This document shows, one piece after another, positions 1 through 6,025 of a DNA stretch of 7,454 nt; the stretch's first letter is position 1; each line of letters opens with the position of its first letter. The notes beneath the pieces were generated by a model. The model saw only the letters and a program-made list of their open reading frames with translations, was not told the origin of the DNA and did no database searches. The position numbers and the translations under genes are program-made. Source of the DNA: a candidate division KSB1 bacterium (GTDB taxonomy: Bacteria > Zhuqueibacterota > JdFR-76 > DREG01); contig JADFJB010000166.1 of assembly GCA_022566355.1 (NCBI GenBank), forward strand, positions 1 through 7,454, written 5' to 3'.

Positions 1-1
1 A

Positions 2-301
2 AATGAAAAAGAGAATTGGGGTTCTGACAAAACGACACGCCGAAATTTTCTTGCCCAAAGTCATCGAATCATTTTACTTTTTGGAGACGATCTAAATGAT
101 TTTGTCTCGGGCGCTAAAGTTTCATTGGAAACGAGAGTCGAGCTTGCAAATAAGTACAAAAATTATTGGGGTGAAAAATGGATTACCATCCCGAATCCTC
201 TATATGGCTCCTGGGAAGCGGCATTGTATGAGTTTGATTATTCTCATTCCAAAGAGCAAAAAATTCAAAAGAAGATGAATAGATTGAATACCCTTAAATG
301 A
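2..301 (+). CDS. C-terminal fragment of HAD acid phosphatase / 5'-nucleotidase, e(P4) type (partial, 5' end outside window)
   Basis: This is the last 99 codons of a phosphatase in the HAD subfamily IIIB group (class C acid phosphatase, lipoprotein e(P4) 5'-nucleotidase). Family members are exported enzymes that remove phosphate from nucleotides or other phosphomonoesters outside the cytoplasm, often as lipoproteins of the outer membrane. The fragment shows SDKTTRR at fragment residues 8-14, which holds the motif III lysine (K10). It is followed by a hydrophobic strand and FGDDLNDF (residues 27-34), the motif IV acidic metal-binding loop. The family-typical block with IPNPLYGSWE lies near the end. 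The frame runs from base 2 to a TGA at 299-301. The nucleophile motif and any signal peptide lie outside the window, so lipoprotein status and exact substrate cannot be judged. The family call is firm from the two motifs and their spacing. Confidence 0.85.
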   Translation, partial: NEKENWGSDKTTRRNFLAQSHRIILLFGDDLNDFVSGAKVSLETRVELANKYKNYWGEKWITIPNPLYGSWEAALYEFDYSHSKEQKIQKKMNRLNTLK

Positions 302-497
302 GATTTGCATGATCTTTAATTAAAACTAAGTTTACTTTTGCATCCATTTTTAATTTCGTCAATTGTCCAATACATTTCTTAAATCCAAACATAAAAGTAT
401 GGGTTTCGTAACAAAATCTATGGCACCATTAATAATAAGAACAGTCAAAAACAGAGTAAAATAAATAATCTATGCCTAAAGATGAGGAGCGAGAGCC
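302..497. other. Intergenic, AT-rich, no gene seen
   Basis: This is 196 bases between the phosphatase stop and the next start. No reading frame of note, strong hairpin or convincing promoter is visible. A TAAAAT at 457-462 could be a -10 element for the following gene, but no matching -35 is present. Confidence 0.5.
484..489 (+). promoter_or_regulatory. Ribosome binding site for the barrel-like protein
   Basis: GAGGAG lies 8 bases before the ATG at 498. It fixes this start and argues that the short frame is a real gene. Confidence 0.75.
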
Positions 498-947
498 ATG
501 AAAAGTAGAACTATTTTTACAAGTTTATTCTTGGCCCTAATACTTTTTTCTACTGGTTCGGATGTTATTGCACATGGAAAAGTTCGATCCGGGGGAATCG
601 GTTTAAGGGGTACTTATTGGGGTAATGCAGACCATAGAGCGAATATCCTCATTAATCGTTACGATTATCTAAGCGTCAATTCTGAATTTGGCGGAGGCCC
701 TTATTTTCTTACCGATATAAGAGTTAGAGAAACTTTTTATGATGAAGAAGTAAATATAAGTACAGTTTTGAAACCCGGTGTTTATGCCGGCGGCGGATTG
801 GACTTTATGTTAAACAGCTGGTTCGGATTGAATTTCGATGTGAAATATCATGTTATCGATTTCGATGTCAGCCACGAACAGACCGGGTTTGAGTATGGAC
901 TTGGCATTCAATTTATGTGGGGACGATTTAGATCCCATATAAGATGA
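498..947 (+). CDS. Small exported protein, probable outer-membrane beta-barrel-like
   Basis: This is a 149-residue protein I cannot assign to a named family. Residues 1-25 form a typical signal peptide: K2 and R4, a hydrophobic core from about I6 to F17, and a likely cleavage after VIA at A25. The mature part alternates polar and hydrophobic residues and is rich in Gly, Tyr, Phe and Trp. It has GLRGTYWG near residue 35 and a Gly-rich stretch (GVYAGGGLDF) near residue 95. The C-terminal strands GLNFDVKYHV and GFEYGLGIQFMWG follow. This is the look of small porin-like or OmpW/OmpA-type barrels, although at about 124 mature residues it would hold only five or six strands, fewer than the usual eight. 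The C-terminus ends in basic residues (RFRSHIR) instead of the usual final aromatic. It may be a partial barrel, a lone domain or a beta-sandwich. It has its own strong RBS and stands alone on its strand. Confidence 0.65.
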   Translation: MKSRTIFTSLFLALILFSTGSDVIAHGKVRSGGIGLRGTYWGNADHRANILINRYDYLSVNSEFGGGPYFLTDIRVRETFYDEEVNISTVLKPGVYAGGGLDFMLNSWFGLNFDVKYHVIDFDVSHEQTGFEYGLGIQFMWGRFRSHIR

Positions 948-987
948 TTGATGCAAGCGCAATAATTTTGTTGGAAGATAGGGGAAT

Positions 988-1024
988 CTGGATGCCTAGG
1001 ATAAATTAAACTATGGGCATCCAG
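988..1024. terminator. Stem-loop between converging genes, possible bidirectional terminator
   Basis: CTGGATGCCTA (988-998) pairs with TGGGCATCCAG (1014-1024). This gives an 11-base-pair stem with one G-T wobble and a 15-base AT-rich loop. It sits between the end of the barrel-like gene (947) and the end of the opposite-strand locus (1030), where a shared terminator is expected. There is no clean T-run on either side, only TTAATT on the + strand, so termination is plausible but not certain. Confidence 0.45.
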
Positions 1025-1029
1025 CTTAA

Positions 1030-1575
1030 TTAAAGTTGATATACACTGTTTCGGTAGATGCCGAAATCCTGTCGCCAACGCCATGAAGAAGAAATCCAAC
1101 CCCTTTCCGGTTGCTCTACTTCTTCCGGAAAATTACAGATGCCCACAATCGATGTCTTCAATTTGATCTTGGAGAAAATCACCACTGTTTTTATTTGCCA
1201 AAGAGGCATCGATATTGGTTGACGATCTAACCAATGTCCATCAATAGAAGTTAAGGCGTATTTGAAAAAACCTGTGCTATCAATCCATTTTTCTTCTGGA
1301 GTATTCCTTTTCCAATAGAATTCTATTCTGCACTTATTGGCAATATTTTCCCTGGATGGCAATAATACTTTTACTTCGAATGTCGCTCTCCATTCATGAC
1401 CGCTCAAATTTGCAGCATATTTTACTCTACCGACCCACAGCTCTACTCGCAGAAATTTCTGATCTTTTTCAAGATTTGAGATGTTCGCCCAAAGTTATTT
1501 TTCAGATTCAGTCGGTAATTTGGATGCAAAAAATGACGTTAATTAATACAGCCCTTATTAAACTAGTTGCTTCAT
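1030..1575 (-). pseudogene. Broken gene for a predicted secreted protein of unknown family, four in-frame TAA codons
   Basis: On the minus strand a perfect Shine-Dalgarno (1589-1583) precedes an ATG at 1575-1573. Reading straight from it gives MKQLV, two TAA codons (1560-1555), GLY, a third TAA (1545-1543), LTSFFASKLPTESEK and a fourth TAA (1497-1495). After that come 154 uninterrupted residues to the TAA at 1032-1030. With the stops replaced by ordinary residues the N-terminus would be a plausible signal peptide, and the whole would be 181 residues. The open part looks like real protein, with alternating strand patterns such as FLRVELWVGRVKY, WRATFEVKVLLP and CRIEFYWKR, and eight or more Trp. 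No frameshift is needed to join the start to the body. An alternative is frameshift decay: a -1 shift after codon 5 reads LIRAVLINVIFCIQITD, also hydrophobic, but it still needs a shift back and still meets the stop at 1497. A TTG at 1407 is possible as a start but has no RBS. I do not recognise the family. Confidence 0.55.
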
Positions 1576-1580
1576 TTTGT

Positions 1581-1589
1581 TACCTCCTT
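1581..1589 (-). promoter_or_regulatory. Perfect Shine-Dalgarno of the broken minus-strand gene
   Basis: On the minus strand the sequence reads AAGGAGGTA, with AAGGAGG ending 7 bases before the ATG at 1575. It is the strongest RBS in the window. Its survival in front of a reading frame that stops after five codons suggests the gene was broken recently. Confidence 0.75.
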
Positions 1590-1653
1590 CCCATCATCAC
1601 TATCACTTCATCACTAGTTTCGATTTCGGTTTGTTGATTTACTTGACTAATTT

Positions 1654-1683
1654 ATGCTAGTTAAATTCACAAATATTTGTAAA
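1654..1683 (-). promoter_or_regulatory. Possible promoter of the broken minus-strand gene
   Basis: On the minus strand, TTTACA (1683-1678) and TAGCAT (1659-1654) are separated by 18 bases and lie about 80 bases ahead of the ATG at 1575. The match to the -35 consensus is five of six and to the -10 consensus four of six. The hit is weak in such AT-rich DNA. Confidence 0.25.
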
Positions 1684-1777
1684 ACGAATAGAAATTCTGT
1701 ACTATGTAAACCAACCTTTTTGATTTTACTTATTTATATTTTTATTATTAAATGGTTCCACAACGTAAACAATTAAT

Positions 1778-1783
1778 TATAAT
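1778..1783 (+). promoter_or_regulatory. Consensus -10 element upstream of the fdhD operon
   Basis: A perfect TATAAT sits 39 bases before the TTG start of fdhD and would give a short leader of about 33 bases. The best -35 at normal spacing (GTTCCA, 1755-1760) matches the consensus at only three of six positions, so this promoter may need an activator or a different sigma factor. It is the only good promoter candidate for the three-gene operon. Confidence 0.45.
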
Positions 1784-1805
1784 AGAGTTAAGGATTGGGT
1801 TTGTT

Positions 1806-1814
1806 GGAGAAGAA
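1806..1814 (+). promoter_or_regulatory. Ribosome binding site supporting the TTG start of fdhD
   Basis: GGAGAAGAA ends 8 bases before TTG at 1823-1825. No ATG or GTG in this frame lies close to it, so the RBS decides in favour of TTG initiation. Confidence 0.7.
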
Positions 1815-1822
1815 TTATTCTT

Positions 1823-2737
1823 TTGAGTCTTATCTCAACAACTCAACACTATATTTTGAATAGATCGAATCCAATTATTGATTCCAACGATTTGGGGATC
1901 CATCAGACATCCATCCAAAAGGTGGATGGAAAAAAACTTACCCAGGAACAAGATGTTGTCGCTGTGGAAGAACCATTAGAAATACGTTTGGGGTTCGAAA
2001 AAAACGGGCAAAGAACTCACAAAAATATATCCGTAACCATGAGAACTCCCGGCGATGATTTTGAACTAACCGCGGGTTTTTTGTTTGCCGAGGGGATTAT
2101 AGAAAATGCAAACGACGTCGATCAAATCATTTTTTGCGGCCCTGTTGTATCCGGAGCCAAGTCTCGAAATGTTGTTCGGGTTGAATTAAAATCAACTATT
2201 CAATTTGATCTTAAAAAATTAGATCGTCATTTTTATACCACATCCAGTTGTGGGGTATGTGGGAAAACCTCAATCGATGCACTGAAAACGCAAAACAAAT
2301 ATTGTACTGAAAAGATACCGAAGTTAGGCGGCCATTTTGACAGGGAAATGATCCATCAATTGCCGCGAATCATGAGTCAATCTCAGGATGTTTTTGATCA
2401 AACAGGCGGTCTGCATGCGACTGCTTTGATAAACGTTAATGGGGAGGCTGTAATTCTGCGAGAAGATGTCGGCAGGCATAATGCCATGGACAAGGTTATC
2501 GGTGCTGCTTTATTTAGGGATTTTATCCCCCTCAGTAATCATTTGATATTTTTGAGCGGACGAGCCAGTTTTGAATTGATACAGAAAGCTTTGATGGCCG
2601 GCATACCCATAATAGCCGCTGTCGGAGCGCCGTCCAGCCTGGCTGTGGAATTAGCCAAAGAGTTTGATCTCACCCTCATAGCGTTTGTCCGAAATAATCG
2701 TTTCAACATTTACAATGGCGCTTGGCGTATTAAATAA
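1823..2737 (+). CDS. fdhD: FdhD, sulfurtransferase for formate dehydrogenase-type Mo/W enzymes
   Basis: FdhD takes sulfur from a cysteine desulfurase (IscS in E. coli) and passes it to the bis-MGD molybdenum or tungsten cofactor, a step needed for activity of formate dehydrogenase-type enzymes in the cytoplasm. The 304-residue product carries the family's landmarks in order. These are TPGDDFELTAGFL near residue 75, the sulfur-transfer cysteines in SSCGVCG (C143 and C146), TGGLHATAL (194-202), REDVGRHNAMDK (213-224), SGRASFE (245-251) and VGAPSSLA (267-274). The C-terminal strand ends ARNN-like (FVRNNRFNIY), as usual. Length is within or slightly above the family range, with about 40 extra residues at the N-terminus. 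It opens an operon: the next start lies 10 bases after its stop. The oxidoreductase encoded two genes downstream is the obvious client. The start codon is TTG, chosen from the RBS. Confidence 0.96.
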   Translation: MSLISTTQHYILNRSNPIIDSNDLGIHQTSIQKVDGKKLTQEQDVVAVEEPLEIRLGFEKNGQRTHKNISVTMRTPGDDFELTAGFLFAEGIIENANDVDQIIFCGPVVSGAKSRNVVRVELKSTIQFDLKKLDRHFYTTSSCGVCGKTSIDALKTQNKYCTEKIPKLGGHFDREMIHQLPRIMSQSQDVFDQTGGLHATALINVNGEAVILREDVGRHNAMDKVIGAALFRDFIPLSNHLIFLSGRASFELIQKALMAGIPIIAAVGAPSSLAVELAKEFDLTLIAFVRNNRFNIYNGAWRIK

Positions 2738-2740
2738 GGA
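2736..2740 (+). promoter_or_regulatory. RBS of the small middle gene, overlapping the fdhD stop
   Basis: AAGGA overlaps the fdhD stop codon and lies 7 bases before ATG 2748. It supports ATG 2748 over an upstream in-frame start at 2685 that would overlap fdhD by 53 bases. Confidence 0.6.
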
Positions 2741-2747
2741 CTTAAGA

Positions 2748-3119
2748 ATGAAATTAAGAATCAAAGGGAACTCTTTAAGACTTCGGATATCACAATCAGA
2801 AGTAAAACAATTAAAGGATAATTTGCAAATCACTGAAGAAATACAGTTTAGCAAAGATAGCGCTTTAAGGTACACTCTTCAAAATCAGCCTGGGCTTAAC
2901 ACCATAAAAGCTGATTATTCTGAAAATAGTTTGCTAATAAGTTTACCTGAAACATTGGCAAAAGATTGGCTAAATTCAGATCAGGTTGGCCTTGAAGGTA
3001 TACAAGAAAACAGTGAAAATAATTTTTTAAAGATTCTGGTAGAAAAAGATTTTTCTTGCTTAAGCCCTCGTGGTGATGAAGATGAATCTGATCTGCTGCC
3101 CAATCCAAAACAATCTTAA
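2748..3119 (+). CDS. Small conserved protein of unknown function, DUF7009-like, in the fdhD-oxidoreductase operon
   Basis: This is a 123-residue soluble protein with no signal peptide or membrane segment. It begins MKLRIKGNSLRLRISQSEV. It continues with alternating strands (a central RYTLQNQPGLNTIKADY, then SLLISLPETLAKDWL) and ends with LKILVEKDFSCLSPR, an acidic DEDESD stretch and a final PNPKQS. From memory, this N-terminus and the acidic end closing in PNP match a small family labelled DUF7009, often found beside fdhD and YdeP-type oxidoreductases in Bacteroidota. I could not search to confirm this. It has one cysteine, in the DFSCL motif. The gene starts 10 bases after fdhD and is followed after 53 bases by the oxidoreductase, with no terminator between, so it is probably co-transcribed. 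A role in maturing, or binding to, the Mo enzyme is a guess from position. An in-frame start at 2685 would add 21 residues but overlap fdhD. Confidence 0.8.
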   Translation: MKLRIKGNSLRLRISQSEVKQLKDNLQITEEIQFSKDSALRYTLQNQPGLNTIKADYSENSLLISLPETLAKDWLNSDQVGLEGIQENSENNFLKILVEKDFSCLSPRGDEDESDLLPNPKQS

Positions 3120-3172
3120 CTGGATAGTTGAAATCTCTTATTCTAATAACTATTAACTTTATTTGATTAGTC

Positions 3173-5479
3173 GTGAAAAATCAACCGGATATAAAAGCTC
3201 AACCCCCTGAAGAAAAACGAACCATTTCTACCGTTATTCCTCCAAAAATTGCCGGTGGAATTCCTGCTGTTTTATCAGCTATCAAGCATTCAATCAGAGA
3301 GATGGGAATTGTTCGCAGTATCAAAACACTAAGCCGGTTAAACCAACACGAGGGCTATGATTGTCCCAGTTGTGCCTGGCCGGATCCGGAAGAACGTGCT
3401 AAAGTTGAATTTTGTGAAAATGGTGTAAAGGCGGTCGCTGAAGAAGCCACAAAGAAAAAAGTTATCCCGGAATTTTTTGAGCGATGGTCCATTTCAAAAT
3501 TATCTCAACAGAGTGATTATTGGCTTGGAAAACAAGGAAGACTCACTCACCCTATGTGGTTAAAAACAGGCGAGACTTTTTATCAACCCATAGAATGGCA
3601 GGATGCGTTTGATCTCATCGCAGAAAAATTAAACAGCCTCAAGACTCCGGATGAAGCAGCTTTCTACACCTCCGGACGTACAAGCAATGAAGCCGCGTTT
3701 TTGTACCAGTTGTTTGTACGGTTGTTTGGTACAAACAACTTACCCGATTGTTCAAACATGTGTCATGAATCCAGTAGTGTAGCTTTGAAAGAAGTAATTG
3801 GCGTCGGGAAAGGAACGGTTAAATTGGAAGATTTTAATTATGCCGACACAATTTTTGTGATCGGACAAAACCCGGGAACCAACCACCCGCGAATGTTAAC
3901 CGCACTCCAGCAAGCGGCAAGAAATGGCTGCAAAATTGTTAGCATTAATCCTCTTCCGGAGGCCGGAATGATTCGCTTTAAGCATCCCCAGGAAATCAGA
4001 GGACTGGTTGGAGCCGGAACTGAGTTGGCAACACTTTTTCTGCAAGTGAAAATTAATGGGGATGTTGCCCTTTTAAAAGGCATCATAAAAGAAATGCTGA
4101 TTGCTGAAGAGAAAAACCCCGGTAGCGTTATCGATCGCAATTTTGTTGACAATTTTACAAGTGGTTTTTTTGAGTTTGATAAAGATATCACACAAACGAC
4201 ATGGGAGACGATAACAGAAGAAAGTGGCGTAAGTCGGGATCAGATATATGAAGCAGCCCAGGTTGCCATAAACTCCAAGCGGATGATCTGGTGCTGGGCA
4301 ATGGGCCTTACCCAGCATAAAAATGCAGTTGCCAATATTCAAGAAATTATTAATTTACTTTTACTTGGCGGACATTTCGGTCGTAAAGGAGCTGGTGTTT
4401 GTCCTGTACGGGGACACAGCAATGTTCAGGGAGATCGTACCATGGGCATCTGGGAAAGGCCAACTAAGGATTTCTTAGATAACCTGGAAAATGAATTTCA
4501 TTTTGAGCCTCCCAGGGAACCGGGTTTTAACACGGTGGAAGCAATTGAAGCCATGGCTGAAAACAAAGTCAAAGTATTTTTTGCTCTCGGCGGGAATTTT
4601 GTATCTGCAACACCGGATACGGAATTCACGGCTAATGCAATTCGCAAATGTGAGTTGACAGTCCAGGTGTCCACCAAACTCAACCGTGCCCACCTGGTTA
4701 CAGGAAAGCAGGCTTTGATACTTCCATGCCTGGCGCGTTCTGAAAAAGATGTGGTGGATGGTAAAGTCCAGTTCGTCAGTGTTGAAAATTCGATGGGAAT
4801 TGTTCATCGTTCTTCGGGTAATCTTGCGCCTACATCTAAATATCTCAAGAGTGAACCAAGCATTGTCGCTCAATTAGCAAAAGCAACATTTAAAAATCAC
4901 CCGGACAAAGTAAATAAAGTGAGATGGAAATACTTAAGTGCAGACTATAGTCGTATCCGTGATCTCATCGAAAGGGTAATTCCCGGATTTACGGATTATA
5001 ATCAGCGTGTCCGAAGACCAGGTGGTTTTTATCTGCCAAATCCAGTCCGGGATGAGAAGGTATTTAATACTTCAAACAAAAAAGCACAATTTACTATTCA
5101 TACCATAAAAAGAACCAATCTGCCGCAAGGTCACTACATCATGATGACAATTCGAAGCCATGATCAATATAACACCACAATTTATGGATTAGAAGATCGC
5201 TATCGCGGCATCGCAAATGGACGAAGAGTAATTCTAATGAACAAAGAAGATATGTGTGAGGCTTCTTTTAAAAAAGGACAGTATGTTGACATTACCAGCC
5301 ATTTTCAAGGCCAAAAAAGAATAGCAAAAAAATTTGTAGTTGTCCCATATGCCATCCCTAGAAAATGTGTTGCTACATATTTTCCCGAAGCTAATGTTCT
5401 GGTTCCGATTGGCAGTATCGCAGATAAGAGTCATACACCTGCTTCTAAATCGGTTCAAGTCAGCTTAGCGCCTGCTTAA
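3173..5479 (+). CDS. YdeP/FdhF-like molybdopterin oxidoreductase (formate dehydrogenase alpha-like)
   Basis: This is a 768-residue cytoplasmic enzyme of the MopB_YdeP group, close to E. coli YdeP (759 residues, linked to acid resistance). It binds a bis-MGD molybdenum or tungsten cofactor; the natural substrate of the group is not known and formate should not be assumed. The N-terminal part has GYDCPSCAWPDP and FCENG, giving C64, C67 and C81 as candidate iron-sulfur ligands. DCSNMCHESSS puts C197 (TGT codon, not selenocysteine) at the metal-ligand position. MGD-binding blocks follow, such as VIGQNPGTNHPR, GAGVCPVRGHSNVQGDRTMG and FALGGNFVSATPD. The C-terminal dinucleotide-binding domain runs from about residue 640 (MMTIRSHDQYNTTIYGLEDR). 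There is no signal peptide or twin-arginine motif. The start is GTG with no clear RBS; a TGA at 3164-3166 rules out an earlier start. It is the last gene of the fdhD operon and the likely client of FdhD. No electron-transfer subunit is nearby. Confidence 0.93.
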   Translation: MKNQPDIKAQPPEEKRTISTVIPPKIAGGIPAVLSAIKHSIREMGIVRSIKTLSRLNQHEGYDCPSCAWPDPEERAKVEFCENGVKAVAEEATKKKVIPEFFERWSISKLSQQSDYWLGKQGRLTHPMWLKTGETFYQPIEWQDAFDLIAEKLNSLKTPDEAAFYTSGRTSNEAAFLYQLFVRLFGTNNLPDCSNMCHESSSVALKEVIGVGKGTVKLEDFNYADTIFVIGQNPGTNHPRMLTALQQAARNGCKIVSINPLPEAGMIRFKHPQEIRGLVGAGTELATLFLQVKINGDVALLKGIIKEMLIAEEKNPGSVIDRNFVDNFTSGFFEFDKDITQTTWETITEESGVSRDQIYEAAQVAINSKRMIWCWAMGLTQHKNAVANIQEIINLLLLGGHFGRKGAGVCPVRGHSNVQGDRTMGIWERPTKDFLDNLENEFHFEPPREPGFNTVEAIEAMAENKVKVFFALGGNFVSATPDTEFTANAIRKCELTVQVSTKLNRAHLVTGKQALILPCLARSEKDVVDGKVQFVSVENSMGIVHRSSGNLAPTSKYLKSEPSIVAQLAKATFKNHPDKVNKVRWKYLSADYSRIRDLIERVIPGFTDYNQRVRRPGGFYLPNPVRDEKVFNTSNKKAQFTIHTIKRTNLPQGHYIMMTIRSHDQYNTTIYGLEDRYRGIANGRRVILMNKEDMCEASFKKGQYVDITSHFQGQKRIAKKFVVVPYAIPRKCVATYFPEANVLVPIGSIADKSHTPASKSVQVSLAPA

Positions 5480-6025
5480 TACTATTTATCTATTTATTTA
5501 ATATGGTTTTCTATTTATTAAAAAATTGTATGAAAAGTATTCTCGGGTTTATTAAGAATAGTTCTCAATCAAGTAAGTAGCAGATCTCCGGCATTCAATT
5601 AATATCATTTAGACATTTTCATAAAATCGGGGTTAATGAATCGATTCATAATTCCTTTTTTAAGATCATTTTGAAATTATTTTTTCTCTCCCGCCAATCC
5701 ATCAATCATACTTAGCTTTTATTTCCTGGAATTCTTAAACTTACATATAAGGTTTACTTGAAACGATTTGTATAACCTTATCAAAAAAAATGATCCGTGC
5801 AAATAGCAAAGGGAAAAGACATTTATTTTGTCATAATATCGTCGATAAAATTATATATCGTGAGTTCGACATAATGACATTCATGGTTCGACTCCGCTCA
5901 CCATGGCTTAAATTAGTTGCCTGAGCGGTGTCGAAGGCTAATAATATATACATATTTTGCTTATGACATAGTTATGTCGAACTTAGGTTATATACCATAA
6001 ATCAATCGAATTTAAAACATATACA
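5480..6025. other. 546-base non-coding region between the oxidoreductase and deacylase genes
   Basis: No credible gene is present. The left part is AT-rich with three copies of CTATTTAT (5482-5489, 5490-5497, 5511-5518). A perfect 14-base palindrome lies at 5636-5649, within chance expectation. A weak hairpin pairs ATAAGGTT (5747-5754) with AACCTTAT (5774-5781). There is no obvious intrinsic terminator after the oxidoreductase gene. The right part holds the palindromic repeat element listed separately. Confidence 0.6.
5829..5994. repeat. Palindromic repeat element with nested inverted repeats
   Basis: GTTCGACATAA (5864-5874) is matched perfectly by TTATGTCGAAC (5972-5982). Inside, 5886-5900 and 5922-5936 pair at 13 of 15 positions around a TTCGAC-CCGCTCA core. 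A second local hairpin pairs CATGGT (5882-5887) with ACCATG (5900-5905). TGTCATAA (5829-5836) and TTATGACA (5961-5968) give a further, alternative pairing that crosses the outer arms, and TATATA tracts flank both ends. The TTCGACNCCGCTCA core is more GC-rich than its surroundings and resembles dispersed palindromic repeats seen in many bacterial genomes. It could be a REP-like or MITE-like unit. It ends about 30 bases before the deacylase start, so it could also carry that gene's promoter or leader. Confidence 0.6.

Noticed and set aside
96-278. 60-codon plus-strand frame beginning at 96
   Set aside because: It overlaps the acid phosphatase frame, which carries clear family motifs; this is a shadow.
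333-340. TACTTTTG, resembling the Bacteroidota -7 element TAnnTTTG
   Set aside because: The nearest TTTG upstream (304-307) is 25 bases away, where about 19 is expected, so no promoter is called.
1356-1637. 93-codon plus-strand frame opposite the broken minus-strand gene
   Set aside because: It has no RBS and its composition is not protein-like; the opposite strand has a perfect RBS and better coding character.
3761-3763. Possible selenocysteine at the active site of the oxidoreductase
   Set aside because: The codon at the metal-ligand position is TGT (Cys), and no in-frame TGA interrupts the gene.
3838-4873. Several minus-strand frames of 61-132 codons inside the oxidoreductase gene, and one at 5234-5458
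   Set aside because: All lie opposite a full-length, motif-rich enzyme gene and lack ribosome binding sites.
5636-5649. Perfect 14-base palindrome ATGAATCGATTCAT
   Set aside because: About half a palindrome of this length is expected by chance in a window this size, and it is far from any promoter signal.
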